A stretch of 64,000 nucleotides of DNA from MSPOR6 sp964652195 (lineage in GTDB: Bacteria; Poribacteria; WGA-4E; WGA-3G). Positions 10,401 through 19,591 of the stretch are shown one piece after another (position 1 is the stretch's first letter; every line of letters starts with the position of its first letter). Position numbers and translations under genes: made by a program. The DNA is taken from contig CAZZBB010000072.1 of NCBI GenBank assembly GCA_964652195.1, positions 1-64,000 of the forward strand, in the 5' to 3' direction. Under the pieces are notes generated by a model. The model did no database searches and was not told the DNA's origin. It was given only the letters and a program-made list of their open reading frames with translations.

Positions 10401-11078
10401 CCTGACAAACCTATCACTGAAGGGGCACAAAAACGACTTAGAGTCATTGAAGAATTCACTGATCTGGGTTCTGGCTTCAAAATTGCACTTAGAGATTTAG
10501 AAATTCGAGGCGCAGGTAATATCCTTGGCGCACAACAACATGGACATATTACTAAAGTAGGCTATGAACTATACTGTAAATTACTTGATGAAGCTGTAAA
10601 GACTCTTAAAGGTGAAAAGGTTGAGGAAGACATTGAGACAAGCATAAATTTACCTATTGAAGCATTCATACCAGATGATTATATCCACGAAAGTAGACAA
10701 AAAATATCCATCTATAAAAAAATATCAGCAATAAAAAACGACTCAGAAAAACAGAAATTGGTACACGAACTACAAGATCGATACGGTGAAATACCTGAAC
10801 CGGTCTTGATGTTACTTGAAATATCAAGTATTAAACAATTCTGTCAGAAACTCGGGATTACTGCTATTGTGGCTGGAAATGAACAAATTAAGGCCACATT
10901 TGATGATATGAATCCTAAAGTTGACCCAACTAAGTTTGTTGAAATTATTCACAATAATTCAATTTTACAACTAAGACCACCTGCACAACTCATGATTTCA
11001 ATTGAGAATTTAAACGGTAGGGCACTATTAAAAGAACTTCAACGCGTATTAACAATGTTTCTTGAAAATACTGAATAA
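7476..11078 (+). CDS. Transcription-repair coupling factor Mfd
   Basis: Mfd frees RNA polymerase stalled at DNA lesions and recruits UvrA. This 1200-aa protein is full length. The UvrB-like N-terminal region includes DFFGDEIDEIRLFD near residue 225. The CarD-like RNA-polymerase-interacting domain starts with GDYVVHVSHGIALYEG near 535. The superfamily 2 motor has Walker A GDVGYGKTE (about 685), the DEEH box (about 787) and TLTATPIPRTLH. Motif VI is QLRGRVGRADE, and the TRCF C-terminal domain is at about 1030-1130. The start is GTG at 7476 with ATAAGGAAC about seven bases upstream; no nearby ATG fits. It follows a DUF3108 gene closely. Confidence 0.97.
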   Translation: MVEFLQNTDYYQKIIHCIKNGYNPPWIGGLPNSSIAYFLTALIGDFPNRPILTVFPTHREAVQVMNEVESFQEANKNRNEDNAITQSNLYLFPGWQNTIFDGISPSSNIAVERMRCLHSLLTNEDRNQASDPQSKPNQSVIFSTVRSLSYKLPPQSTLSSACRTLQIGDEIDYTDFITFLYRSGYKQVELVEVKGEFTQRGDIVDIFPLTSDSPVRLDFFGDEIDEIRLFDPTSQVSTDQDSSVVITPMSEICPGYISISNWKTETEWMMKEVSNKPEFIDSIRRMTQSIQSYINKIELNNISEIDDSPLDIDGIEAFLPLLYSDTEMLIDYLPEDLIVVLIEPRWQIREANQMYEQLKEIYDRRVEEEKLMTNVDNLVISYDSIKEKVNNFLKISLSVASNTLEDTSTTTLDENITNETEDSQFDLQPLGLGRGNYQMVFDQIRKWTNKKFLVNVFCETPQQAKRVYEMLIERDIPPEGIMVSVGFISEGFLSESLKFAVISENEIFGSRQRRATTSKQHSSGAPLLSLIDMKPGDYVVHVSHGIALYEGIRRMDIDGQEQDFLILKYKGDDKLYVPTYQVDLVQKYVSNKDESYKPVLDHLGGKAWESKKGKAKAAIEEMAGELLKLYAARQANKGFSFPTDVPWEGEFEALFPFQETDDQLQAIEDVKADMEAVGPMDRLICGDVGYGKTEVALRAAFKAVMSEKQVALLCPTTILALQHYDTFEKRFSSFPIQVEMLNRFRSRKEIQSVKSKLEDGSVDIVIGTHSLLSDTVSFDNLGLLIVDEEHRFGVKHKEKIKQYKETVDVLTLTATPIPRTLHMSLVGIRDFSIINTPPANRLPIQTHVIPYNTKVIRDAINTELARDGQVFFVHNRVQDIRNFSQKIQDLVPNARIVVAHGQMPERELENVMLEFVRHKHDILVCTMIIESGLDIPNVNTIMINRADAFGLAQLYQLRGRVGRADEQAFGYLFYPPDKPITEGAQKRLRVIEEFTDLGSGFKIALRDLEIRGAGNILGAQQHGHITKVGYELYCKLLDEAVKTLKGEKVEEDIETSINLPIEAFIPDDYIHESRQKISIYKKISAIKNDSEKQKLVHELQDRYGEIPEPVLMLLEISSIKQFCQKLGITAIVAGNEQIKATFDDMNPKVDPTKFVEIIHNNSILQLRPPAQLMISIENLNGRALLKELQRVLTMFLENTE

Positions 11079-11285
11079 GTCTATAATAATTAAACTAACG
11101 TGAATCGGCTAAACTCTTGTAGGAGGGATTTCGATCCTCAACCTCAACTCAAAGGGATCTGATACCAGAAATTAACCTACAACGCTATTGTTAAAGCAGG
11201 TTTTAAGTAATTAAAGTTTCATTTACTTACATCGAACTCACATTAGAATATGATATTACTTATATTATAAAAGGAGAACAATAAA

Positions 11286-12257
11286 GTGAAAAAAATCGTT
11301 ATTATTGTGACTTTATTTATTACATGTTTTCTCACTTGGACACTTGTCAAATCAGACAGTCATGATACTGAAGAGCAACAGATTGATAAGAGTCAGATTA
11401 TCATCGCTGAGTTTAAGTGGAAGGGCGAACTACAACAGATCTCACTTATCGAATTAGAGACAGCTATTGCTGAATTACCTGTCTATCGACAGCAAAATTA
11501 CTCTACCAAAGAAGGTAAAGCTGAATACTTAGAAGACTATATTGATGAAAAACTCAAACTTCTGCAGGCAGCCGATTTAGGTTTCGATAAACTTGAAGAT
11601 TTCTTAAATAAAATGGATGACTATACACATCAACTCATGGTTGAAAAACTTACTGAAATCGAAGTTGATGCCAAAGTACAATTTAGTGAAGAAGATCTTC
11701 TGGAATATTATGATCAACATAAAGGTGATTACATTGAAGAAGCAAGAGTAAGGGCTACTTGTATCACGCTTGACGATGAAGATTTAGCTCATGAAACTTT
11801 GGATCAAATTAAAGCTGGTAAAGATATTGTTGAAATGGCAAAAGCACTTTCTGATGACAATAAAATTGCTAATGGCCCAGGTAAAAATGCTGACGATCCA
11901 GGAAATACCAACTTCTTTACCAAGAGTGCTTCACCAAATTGGTCAGAATTCATAGAAGCAGCTTTTGAACAGGAAATCGGGGAAATGACCGAGGCAGTTT
12001 TTGAAACTGACGTGGATGATAAGACATATTATCTCATTTTCAGAAAAGAAGAACATCAACCTGATCGACAGCAAGAGTTTGATGAAGTTAAGTCTGATAT
12101 TGAACGGAAAGTTCTCAGAGAAAAGAAACGAGCACGAATTTTTGAATGGATTGAGGAAATGTCTTCTGCAGCAAAACTAAAAACCTATCCAGAAAACATT
12201 CCAATACCACCTGAACCAGAAGAAACTGAACAACAAGACAATCCATCTGATGAATAG
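11286..12257 (+). CDS. Parvulin-type peptidyl-prolyl isomerase / SurA-like foldase, paralog 1
   Basis: GTG start at 11286 with AAAGGAG ten bases upstream. The 323-aa product has an N-terminal hydrophobic anchor (VIIVTLFITCFLTWTLV). A SurA-N-like helical region follows (about 45-140), with KAEYLEDYIDEKLKLLQAA. The PpiC-type domain (about 150-260) has RVRATCITLDDE, an LS-D patch, and an IGEMTEAVFE strand-turn. The C-terminus is acidic and proline-rich. The G-G-D-L-G signature of active parvulins is reduced to DDPGNTNFF, so isomerase activity is doubtful and a chaperone role more likely. The next gene is a close paralog, and together with surA and lptD they form an outer-membrane biogenesis cluster. 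Confidence 0.75.
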   Translation: MKKIVIIVTLFITCFLTWTLVKSDSHDTEEQQIDKSQIIIAEFKWKGELQQISLIELETAIAELPVYRQQNYSTKEGKAEYLEDYIDEKLKLLQAADLGFDKLEDFLNKMDDYTHQLMVEKLTEIEVDAKVQFSEEDLLEYYDQHKGDYIEEARVRATCITLDDEDLAHETLDQIKAGKDIVEMAKALSDDNKIANGPGKNADDPGNTNFFTKSASPNWSEFIEAAFEQEIGEMTEAVFETDVDDKTYYLIFRKEEHQPDRQQEFDEVKSDIERKVLREKKRARIFEWIEEMSSAAKLKTYPENIPIPPEPEETEQQDNPSDE

Positions 12258-12282
12258 ATTCACAATGTAAAGGAGGAAATTC

Positions 12283-13266
12283 ATGAAAAAATATAGTAAC
12301 ATTTCAATTTTATTACTCACCATACTTGCTCTACATCCGTTTTTTTATAGTTGTGGTGATAAGGCTATCGGTGCTGATGGAACTGTGATCGCTGAATTTG
12401 AATGGGATGGAAAGCAGAGAATCACTCTTGAAGAAATGATGCAGGAAATCAGTGAACTACCTGAATATAAACAACGACAATACCAAGATAAAGAGGGTCT
12501 TTATGAATACATGACACTTATGGCTGAAAGCCGTCTGATCCTTTGTCTGGCAAAAGATCAGAACCTTAACGAAGATCCAGAAATTCTGAAGAAAGTTAAA
12601 GACTATCTTCATGAATTAATGATTGATAAATTAACTGAACAAGAAGTTGATCAAAAAATCAGTTTATCTGAAGAACTTTATCAAGCGTATTATGACGTTA
12701 ATAAGGAAAATTATGTTCGTCCCGAACAAGTAAGACTCCTATGTATAACCCTTCAGGATAAAGAACGGGCTGATGAAGTCTTTGCAGAAATAAAAGCAGG
12801 AAAAGACATTGCTGTTTCCGCACAAGAACTATCTGATAGAGGGGAATTGGTTGGACCAGGTGCAAATCCGGCAGCCCCTGGAGATACCGACTACATCAGT
12901 AGAAACTCATATCCTACAGGGACTGAACCGTTTATGGATGCTGCCTTCAATGCTAAAATCGGAGAAATCCACTCATCTGTAATTGAAGTCGAAGTGCAAG
13001 GACAGAAATTCTACATGATGTTTCGCAAGGATGAAGCCAGAGACGCTTTTCAAAGACCTTTTAGTGAAGAAGATGTCAGGAAGGATGTTATCAGAAAGGT
13101 TGAACGTGAACAACGTGATGAATTAATGGAAAACTGGATTAAACTTCTCAGAGAACAGGCGGAGGTAAAAACCTTCATCGACCGGATACCAGAAGATGAA
13201 ACTCCTGAAGATGTTGAAGAAACAACTCCTGAAGAAGGAAATCCAGAAACTGCCCCTGAGGAATAA
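12283..13266 (+). CDS. Parvulin-type SurA-like foldase, paralog 2 (possible lipoprotein)
   Basis: A strong AAAGGAGG lies seven bases before this ATG and 26 bases after the previous stop. The 327-aa product matches paralog 1 along its length: EFEWDGKQRITLEEM, then EYMTLMAESRLILCLA, HELMIDKLTEQEVD, RPEQVRLLCITLQD, APGDTDYISR and IGEIHSSVIEVE. The N-terminal signal ends in FFYSCGDK, and the Cys at residue 24 could be a lipid anchor. The C-terminus is a glutamate/proline-rich tail. Tandem duplication is the simplest origin. The canonical parvulin active-site loop is again weak. A hairpin that could be a terminator lies 18 bases downstream. Confidence 0.75.
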   Translation: MKKYSNISILLLTILALHPFFYSCGDKAIGADGTVIAEFEWDGKQRITLEEMMQEISELPEYKQRQYQDKEGLYEYMTLMAESRLILCLAKDQNLNEDPEILKKVKDYLHELMIDKLTEQEVDQKISLSEELYQAYYDVNKENYVRPEQVRLLCITLQDKERADEVFAEIKAGKDIAVSAQELSDRGELVGPGANPAAPGDTDYISRNSYPTGTEPFMDAAFNAKIGEIHSSVIEVEVQGQKFYMMFRKDEARDAFQRPFSEEDVRKDVIRKVEREQRDELMENWIKLLREQAEVKTFIDRIPEDETPEDVEETTPEEGNPETAPEE

Positions 13267-13283
13267 TTCTTCATCGGATATGA

Positions 13284-13316
13284 AAGACGGGTAGTGCGAT
13301 TATATCTACCCGTCTT
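13284..13316 (+). terminator. Candidate terminator hairpin after the foldase pair
   Basis: AAGACGGGTAG (13284-13294) pairs perfectly with CTACCCGTCTT (13306-13316) around an 11-base loop. The stem is GC-rich against an AT-rich background and lies 18 bases after the paralog 2 stop. The T-run after it is weak (ttcataattgtt), so efficiency is uncertain. Confidence 0.55.
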
Positions 13317-13475
13317 CATAATTGTTGATATACTGCAATTGTTCATTCACTACCTTCAACAAATTAGAATCAAATAAGCATTACGTTCTTGATAGGAAAT
13401 ATTTATTGAAGAAAAAATAAACCTACTGAATCTAACAATTAGGAATTAATAACTACCTAATTCTGGAGATAGATC

Positions 13476-14810
13476 ATGAAACCAAAAACATTCATTCCAA
13501 CTATTCTGTTTATTCTTCTACTAATCAATATCGCATCATACAGTACAGCACGTGTCATAGATAGAATTATCGCTTTTGTAAACGATGATATTATTACGCA
13601 AAGACGACTCGACATATTGGTAAACCAACGGGTTTTTGAACTTCAACAAGTTTACCGTTTCAGTGAAGTTGAAGCACAAAAAGAAGCCGAGAAACAACGA
13701 AGGGAATTATTGGATAGATTGATCCGTCAAATGCTTTTGTTAGAAGCAGCATTAACTCTTAAAATACAAGTTTCTGATTCAGATATTGAAAAACAGATTC
13801 AAGATTTTAAAAACAAATATAATATTCCAACAGACGAAGAATTCACGAAGCTACTAAACCGAGATGGACTTACTTTTCAATCTTTTCGTGAGCAAATCCA
13901 ACGAAATCTAATGACTGAAAAACTCGTGATGGGTCGGATAATTCCAAGATTACAAGTACGTGATAGTGATGTACAAAAATTTGTTGAAGAAAATCAAGAT
14001 CAACTACCAACTAAAGCAGAAAGAGTACATTTAAGACATGTCTTTATAACATTTAAACCAACTGAAGAAGATAAAAAGGCTGCATTTGATAAAGCAAGTA
14101 TTGTATTAGAAGAGATTAACGCTGATAAATCCCAGTTTGAAAAAATCGCTAAACGTATCACATCAAATGAAAAAGCTGGGACACTTATCGAAACTTCACC
14201 AGCAGAATTGCTGAAGTTTTCAAATGAATTCCTCACAACCCTTTCTAAACTCGAACAAGGACACATTAGCAAACCCGTCGAATCCAACGATGGTATACAT
14301 ATTTTCTCCGTCGAATCTCGGACAGAAGAGAAAATTTCATTTCGCTACATGACTATACCTTTTCCAATAAGTGAATCAGCAATGACAGATGCGCGGGAGA
14401 AGTCCGTTGAAATCACAAAAAAATTGCAAGATGGTGAAGATTTCAAGACTCTCGCCACACAACATTCTGATGATAATGAGACAAATACTAAAGGTGGGGA
14501 CTTAGGGGTTATAATTCTTACAGAAATATCTCCTGGTTTAAGTGAAGTTATCAGAAAAATTGATGTTGGGAAATATAGCGATCCACTTGAAACTGAACAA
14601 GGTATTCATATTTATTATGTAGAAGATAGAATTATCCCTGAGTTAACTGCTGAAGAGAAGCAACAAATTGTTGGAATTTTACGACAACAACTATTCGAAA
14701 AAGAATGGACTGCATATACAGATTCATTACTCGAAAATGCATATATTAAAATTAAACCAGATGCAGTTCCAACTTTGGCTACCGACAAAAGTATACCGGA
14801 ATCTAATTGA
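13476..14810 (+). CDS. SurA-like periplasmic chaperone/peptidyl-prolyl isomerase with two PpiC domains
   Basis: SurA escorts outer-membrane proteins, LptD in particular, across the periplasm. The 444-aa product has a signal peptide (residues 1-24). The SurA N-terminal domain is at about 25-165, with RIIAFVNDDIITQRRLD and RQMLLLEAALTL. A first parvulin domain (about 180-285) is degenerate; a second (about 290-395) keeps TKGGDLGVI and YSDPLETEQGIHIYYVED. ATTCTGGAGATAGATC before the ATG provides the ribosome-binding site. The stop overlaps the next start by 3-4 bases, so it is translationally coupled to the LptD-like gene, a strong contextual argument for a SurA function. Confidence 0.88.
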   Translation: MKPKTFIPTILFILLLINIASYSTARVIDRIIAFVNDDIITQRRLDILVNQRVFELQQVYRFSEVEAQKEAEKQRRELLDRLIRQMLLLEAALTLKIQVSDSDIEKQIQDFKNKYNIPTDEEFTKLLNRDGLTFQSFREQIQRNLMTEKLVMGRIIPRLQVRDSDVQKFVEENQDQLPTKAERVHLRHVFITFKPTEEDKKAAFDKASIVLEEINADKSQFEKIAKRITSNEKAGTLIETSPAELLKFSNEFLTTLSKLEQGHISKPVESNDGIHIFSVESRTEEKISFRYMTIPFPISESAMTDAREKSVEITKKLQDGEDFKTLATQHSDDNETNTKGGDLGVIILTEISPGLSEVIRKIDVGKYSDPLETEQGIHIYYVEDRIIPELTAEEKQQIVGILRQQLFEKEWTAYTDSLLENAYIKIKPDAVPTLATDKSIPESN

Positions 14811-17800
14811 TTGATATATCTGTGCAAAATCATAATAAAAAGAAACAACAAGATAAAAGTAAGTCCACTAATAAACTTTCTTTTCCTCTTTCAGATATTA
14901 ATGTGGATTCTGTGAATAAGAAATACTCTACACGAAGAGTTCTATTAACATCTCTTTTTCTATCACTTCTTTTTCTTTCTATTCTCTCTCCACTCAATCC
15001 TATTTCTGCTCAAGATTCAGCACCGACTGTACCGGACTCTGAAGACAATACAAATACTGAAGAAGTTCAAGATACAGATACTGTTGAAATTGCTCCTATT
15101 AAAACATTAGATCCAGAGACGATGACACCAGAAAAGGATACTGTTATTGGGGATGGAGATGAAGTTATTTTGCAGGACAACTTCGTTCAAATCCATGGAG
15201 ATGCTCTCATAAAGTATGATAATGTGATTCTACGCGCAGATCATGTGTGGGCAGATTTCAATGATAATCTTATCCGCGCATCAGGGAATGTATATCTCAA
15301 AGTCGGCGAAGAGGAAACATACTCCGACGAACTTGTTTTTAATCTTGAAACAAAAAAGGGAATCGCACGGAACGGTTACACCTTTAGTGACCCTTGGTAT
15401 TTCGGTGGGAGCGAAATCTTCAAAATTGAAGACAAAAGATCATATATAAAAGGTGGTAGTCTTACAACTTGTTCACTAAAACATCCACACTACCATTTTA
15501 GCGTATCAGAAGTCATTATCCGTATGAACCAAGAAATGATCGCAAAGAATATCGTTCTACGGATCGGAGGTATTCCACTCTTCTATTTTCCTGCAATTCG
15601 ACGGGACCTAAGAAAAGGGAAAATAGCAAAAATCATTGTAAGAGTGGGAACTGATAGTTACCAAGGACCAAATATCGGTATAATATTACCTTTAGTAAGA
15701 AAACAACGGTATGATGCTGCGCTCATTTACGACAGAAGTGCAAGGAGAGGACAGGGATACGGTTTTGAAGGAAAATACAGATTCCGTGATACACAATTCA
15801 GAGAGATACATATTCCTATACCGCCTGACGCCACGCCAGCACAACGAACAAAGTTAGAGGAAAAAGCTGAAGAGATATATGACCGGCTTGAGGGGGATTA
15901 CGATAGATATTGGTTAAAACAACTCTTTTTAGAATATACAATTACCGAAGAAGATGCAAATCGTGCAAAAGAAGAAGCTGAAAAAATACTTGAGCAACTG
16001 AATAAGGAAGATGATGACTTCAAGACTATAGCACAAAGAGAGTCAGACCATAATGATACACGCTATGATGGTGGAGATATGGGATTCCTGGCACGAGGTG
16101 AAACTGACGAAGATGGAATTCCTTTACTCGATCCCATATTAGAAGAGGCAGCTTTTTCTCTCAAGGAAGGTAAAATTAGTAGTCTATTGAGAACTGAAAC
16201 CGCTTATCATATATTGAAAGTCGAACGAATTCTTGATGTTTACGGTGAACGCGAAATTAAACTCTTAAGAATTGATATAGCAATTGAAGCAAGTAGTGAT
16301 ACACAACAAAGCATACGGGATATAGGTGAGAAAATACATGAAAGGGCAATTGCTGGCGTATCCTTTGAAGAACTTGCTTCTGAATATCCAGAAGCAGTAA
16401 TATCAGAGATAAATGATGGAGAAGGTATGCCACTGAATGAAATGGAGCAGTACTGGCAATACTCTATAAGACGAATGCAAAACCCAGGTGATATTACGGA
16501 AGATCGTCCTATACTATCTGCTGAAGGAAATTACATTTTTCAACTAATAAAAAAGGATGAAACACCCACTTTTGAAGAAATAGCAGAAGAATTTGAAGCT
16601 AACTGGGAAACTTTCCAAAATGAAGTAATGACAACCACAGAAGAGGAAGGGAAATCTGATAATAAAGATGGTAAAAAAACAGAGGACAACGAAAAAACTC
16701 CTGAAGACAACAACGATACAGAAATACTAGATGAAACGGAATTGAAACCTGATGATTCACCAGATTCTGAAGTAAGTGAGGATGATAAGACAACACAACC
16801 TAAACAAGATGAAGATGTGCCGACTCCTGAAATTGAAGACACGTTACAAGCGGAAGCAGTCGAAGTCGGTGAAGATATTGTAGAAGGTGAAGAAGATGAA
16901 GAAAAGATTGAAGTTTATAGAAAACACGGATATCGTGGCAAGTGGGAAGATCCAAGACAAGTCGCTTCTGAAGCACAAAGTCTATATGCTGGGGAATATA
17001 GTCGCGTTATAAAAACAAAAAAGTCGCTTCGACTCATTAAAGTGGATAAGAAACGTAGCTATATTGGGGATATATACTTCTACGGAGCAGACGAATACTC
17101 ATTTAGTAGACAAGATGCTACAAGAATCGGTAGACGCTGGAATATGCGATGGGGACACAGACAATCTTTCTTTACGCCTTGGGATAGCCGAAAAGATGGA
17201 CGACGACCCATTAGTTTTGTCGGAAGGACTGATTTGCGAGCACTTTCATATAAGGAAAACTTCCAACTACCAAATGAATCTACACTCAGATCCTTTGGAA
17301 TCCTTACATACGGATCCGCTTTATCCGCCGCAAGTGACAAAGACATTGATAGAAACGGAAATCTCACATATTCAGAAGAAACAATCGGTGATATTACATC
17401 AAGACTTGAGGTGCGACATGTACAGGATTTCTCCGGTGAAGGTACAACTTCTCTACAAAAACTACCGCAATTCACTTTGAATTTCTCAAGAATGAGATTC
17501 AACAGATTGCCTGGTTTCGAATTCGTTAATAACCGCTTAGTTTCCGTATCTGACAGACTGAAAAGTGATAAACCAATACTATCACTACTGGCATTTCCTA
17601 CTCTTGAAGATACAAGCTTTGACATGGATATTCAGTTCGGGAACTTCTATCGACAAAGGTATCGAGGTAAATTTGGTGATGAAAATAACGTATTCCTACA
17701 AACCTTAGATTTAGGGTTTGACCTGCGTAAACAATCAACCTTATTAATTACTCCCCTACGGGAGCTTAAATTCAGTTCCACACTGAATACAAATATGATA

Positions 17801-18736
17801 TGGCACGATAAAGATCAAGAAAAGAATAGAAACATTATTCGTGGGGTTTATAGTATCAGATCACAAGCAACGAATACACTATTTCGGATATACAAAACCA
17901 ATTATATTCCAGGTGTTCGAAAACTACGGCATGAATTACAATCAACACTCACTTTCGATTACCAACCTGCAATCGATGAGGAAAGCATACTCTATCCTTT
18001 TGGACCCAGTACTTTCTTCTATGAGCGGAAAAGACTTACCTATAATTTCAATACGAATATTGAAATTAAAACGCGCAGGAGTGAAACTGCACATCGTATA
18101 TTCTATTATGATACACGGCTTACAGCAGATTTCACAGAGTTTGAGTCTTTATATAGGCGTAAATATGAACCAATTGAAAGTGATTTCACTATTGTACCAC
18201 TTCCAAGTCGGAACCTAAATATGACCATTCGTCTAACACATGATCCAAATCCACATCCTATTGATGGAAAACAATTCAAAATGGTTGGAGTCCGAACCAA
18301 CATACGGTACACAAGAAAGAAATGGTACGTTAGTTTTGGTAATTCTTTTAGTAAAAGACACACATCGTTACGGGCATCCCGCTCAATGACGGCAAACGGT
18401 CGATACCGTGTTAGCCGAAACCTTGAGTTTGATTTCAACCTAATCTATTATCCAATTGAAGGACAGTTTTACTCACAGCGAATCAGTATGAACCGTAATT
18501 TGCACGATTGGAACTTACGAATCTCATGGAGTCGTGTTGGAATTAAACGGGAACCCCCGTATGACACCGTTCGGCAGGACTTTACATTCCAAGTTAACCT
18601 AATTGGAGAGTCCGCGATATCCATGGGTGTTGGATATGATGCAACTACCGAAACTTGGGGTCTCCACACATTACCTGCCGGTGTACCATACAATTCATTT
18701 GGTGCAGGCAATTCCCTTGGACGTTCATTCTTCTAA
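14807..18736 (+). CDS. LptD/OstA-like LPS-assembly outer-membrane protein with internal parvulin domains
   Basis: LptD is the barrel that inserts lipopolysaccharide into the outer membrane. The frame opens at a TTG overlapping the surA stop. A GTG at codon 36 would give a more normal signal peptide (NKKYSTRRVLLTS...NPISAQ), so the start is uncertain. After the signal, residues about 110-320 are the OstA/LptA-like jelly roll (GDALIKYDNVILRADHVW, ASGNVYLKVGEE, GGSLTTCSLKHPHYHFS, GIPLFYFPAI). Residues about 370-480 are a clear PpiC domain (YDGGDMGFLARGE, EEAAFSLKEGKISSL, AYHILKVERI). Residues about 485-600 look like a second, degenerate one. A strongly acidic linker (about 610-705) leads to a beta-barrel of repeated aromatic strands ending in ...GNSLGRSFF, with a terminal Phe typical of outer-membrane proteins. 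At 1309 aa it is much longer than usual LptD (about 780). Confidence 0.85.
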   Translation: MIDISVQNHNKKKQQDKSKSTNKLSFPLSDINVDSVNKKYSTRRVLLTSLFLSLLFLSILSPLNPISAQDSAPTVPDSEDNTNTEEVQDTDTVEIAPIKTLDPETMTPEKDTVIGDGDEVILQDNFVQIHGDALIKYDNVILRADHVWADFNDNLIRASGNVYLKVGEEETYSDELVFNLETKKGIARNGYTFSDPWYFGGSEIFKIEDKRSYIKGGSLTTCSLKHPHYHFSVSEVIIRMNQEMIAKNIVLRIGGIPLFYFPAIRRDLRKGKIAKIIVRVGTDSYQGPNIGIILPLVRKQRYDAALIYDRSARRGQGYGFEGKYRFRDTQFREIHIPIPPDATPAQRTKLEEKAEEIYDRLEGDYDRYWLKQLFLEYTITEEDANRAKEEAEKILEQLNKEDDDFKTIAQRESDHNDTRYDGGDMGFLARGETDEDGIPLLDPILEEAAFSLKEGKISSLLRTETAYHILKVERILDVYGEREIKLLRIDIAIEASSDTQQSIRDIGEKIHERAIAGVSFEELASEYPEAVISEINDGEGMPLNEMEQYWQYSIRRMQNPGDITEDRPILSAEGNYIFQLIKKDETPTFEEIAEEFEANWETFQNEVMTTTEEEGKSDNKDGKKTEDNEKTPEDNNDTEILDETELKPDDSPDSEVSEDDKTTQPKQDEDVPTPEIEDTLQAEAVEVGEDIVEGEEDEEKIEVYRKHGYRGKWEDPRQVASEAQSLYAGEYSRVIKTKKSLRLIKVDKKRSYIGDIYFYGADEYSFSRQDATRIGRRWNMRWGHRQSFFTPWDSRKDGRRPISFVGRTDLRALSYKENFQLPNESTLRSFGILTYGSALSAASDKDIDRNGNLTYSEETIGDITSRLEVRHVQDFSGEGTTSLQKLPQFTLNFSRMRFNRLPGFEFVNNRLVSVSDRLKSDKPILSLLAFPTLEDTSFDMDIQFGNFYRQRYRGKFGDENNVFLQTLDLGFDLRKQSTLLITPLRELKFSSTLNTNMIWHDKDQEKNRNIIRGVYSIRSQATNTLFRIYKTNYIPGVRKLRHELQSTLTFDYQPAIDEESILYPFGPSTFFYERKRLTYNFNTNIEIKTRRSETAHRIFYYDTRLTADFTEFESLYRRKYEPIESDFTIVPLPSRNLNMTIRLTHDPNPHPIDGKQFKMVGVRTNIRYTRKKWYVSFGNSFSKRHTSLRASRSMTANGRYRVSRNLEFDFNLIYYPIEGQFYSQRISMNRNLHDWNLRISWSRVGIKREPPYDTVRQDFTFQVNLIGESAISMGVGYDATTETWGLHTLPAGVPYNSFGAGNSLGRSFF

Positions 18737-18774
18737 ATATTAATGTAACCTATCAATTATCGGACAATACCAAT

Positions 18775-19548
18775 ATGCTTCTTAAAAACCGTATCAGCAT
18801 AATCACAGGTGGCAGTTCAGGAATAGGACGTGGAATCGCATTAGAATTCGCTCGGGAAGGGGCAAAAATCGTAATTGCCGACATACAAGAAAAACCACTT
18901 AAAGGCAAATACCACGAAAAAGATACCACAACACTGACCACACAAGAAATACAGAGTTTAGGTGCTGAAGCAATATTCATACAAACCGATGTTTCCGATG
19001 AAGAAGAAGTAAAAAACTTGATTGATCAGACCGTAGAACATTTTGGTGGAATAGATATACTCGTCAACAACGCAGGGATACATATACCCGGTGAATCACA
19101 AGATATCTCTATAGAAGAGTGGGATAAAGTTATTGGGGTAAATCTACGCGGTGTATTCATGACAACAAAACTTGCCATTCCACATATCGTTAAATCAGAT
19201 TTTGGACGGATCATTCAAATTGCATCTATACACGCATTCGGAGGTGGAGCAGGTCCAGCCTACGCAGCCGCAAAGGCTGCAGTTGTGAACATGACGAGAG
19301 ACACAGCCTTAGAGGTAGGTAAACATGGCGTAACAGTAAATGCAATTTGTCCCGGATATATTGAAACAGCGATTCAAGATTACCTATCACCAGAAGAGAT
19401 ACAGTCCTCATTAGAAAAAACACCTATGGGACGGTTAGGGTTACCAAAAGACATCGGACGCGCAGCAGTTTTCTTCGCATCGGATGATTCAGAATGGATC
19501 ACAGGAACATCACTCCTCGTTGATGGTGGCGCATGTGCAAAAACATAG
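18775..19548 (+). CDS. Short-chain dehydrogenase/reductase (SDR), FabG-like
   Basis: The ATG at 18775 is taken as the start because it gives the standard SDR opening (LLKNRISIITGGSSGIG); an earlier frame start at 18655 would lie inside the lptD gene. The 257-aa enzyme has the NAD(P) motif TGGSSGIGRG (12-21), DVSDEEEV, the NNAGIH segment, catalytic Ser in IASIHA, the Y-x-x-x-K pair in AYAAAKAA, and the ending SLLVDGG. There is an unusual polar insertion (KGKYHEKDTTTLTT) after the second strand. The substrate cannot be deduced. It begins 38 bases after the lptD stop. Confidence 0.85.
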   Translation: MLLKNRISIITGGSSGIGRGIALEFAREGAKIVIADIQEKPLKGKYHEKDTTTLTTQEIQSLGAEAIFIQTDVSDEEEVKNLIDQTVEHFGGIDILVNNAGIHIPGESQDISIEEWDKVIGVNLRGVFMTTKLAIPHIVKSDFGRIIQIASIHAFGGGAGPAYAAAKAAVVNMTRDTALEVGKHGVTVNAICPGYIETAIQDYLSPEEIQSSLEKTPMGRLGLPKDIGRAAVFFASDDSEWITGTSLLVDGGACAKT

Positions 19549-19591
19549 CAATCCACATTTCAATAAACAACAAACTGATACCTATTAACCA

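Noticed and set aside
18655..18774. Longer start for the SDR inside lptD
   Set aside because: It would add 40 residues without SDR similarity and overlap lptD; the 18775 ATG gives the standard SDR N-terminus.
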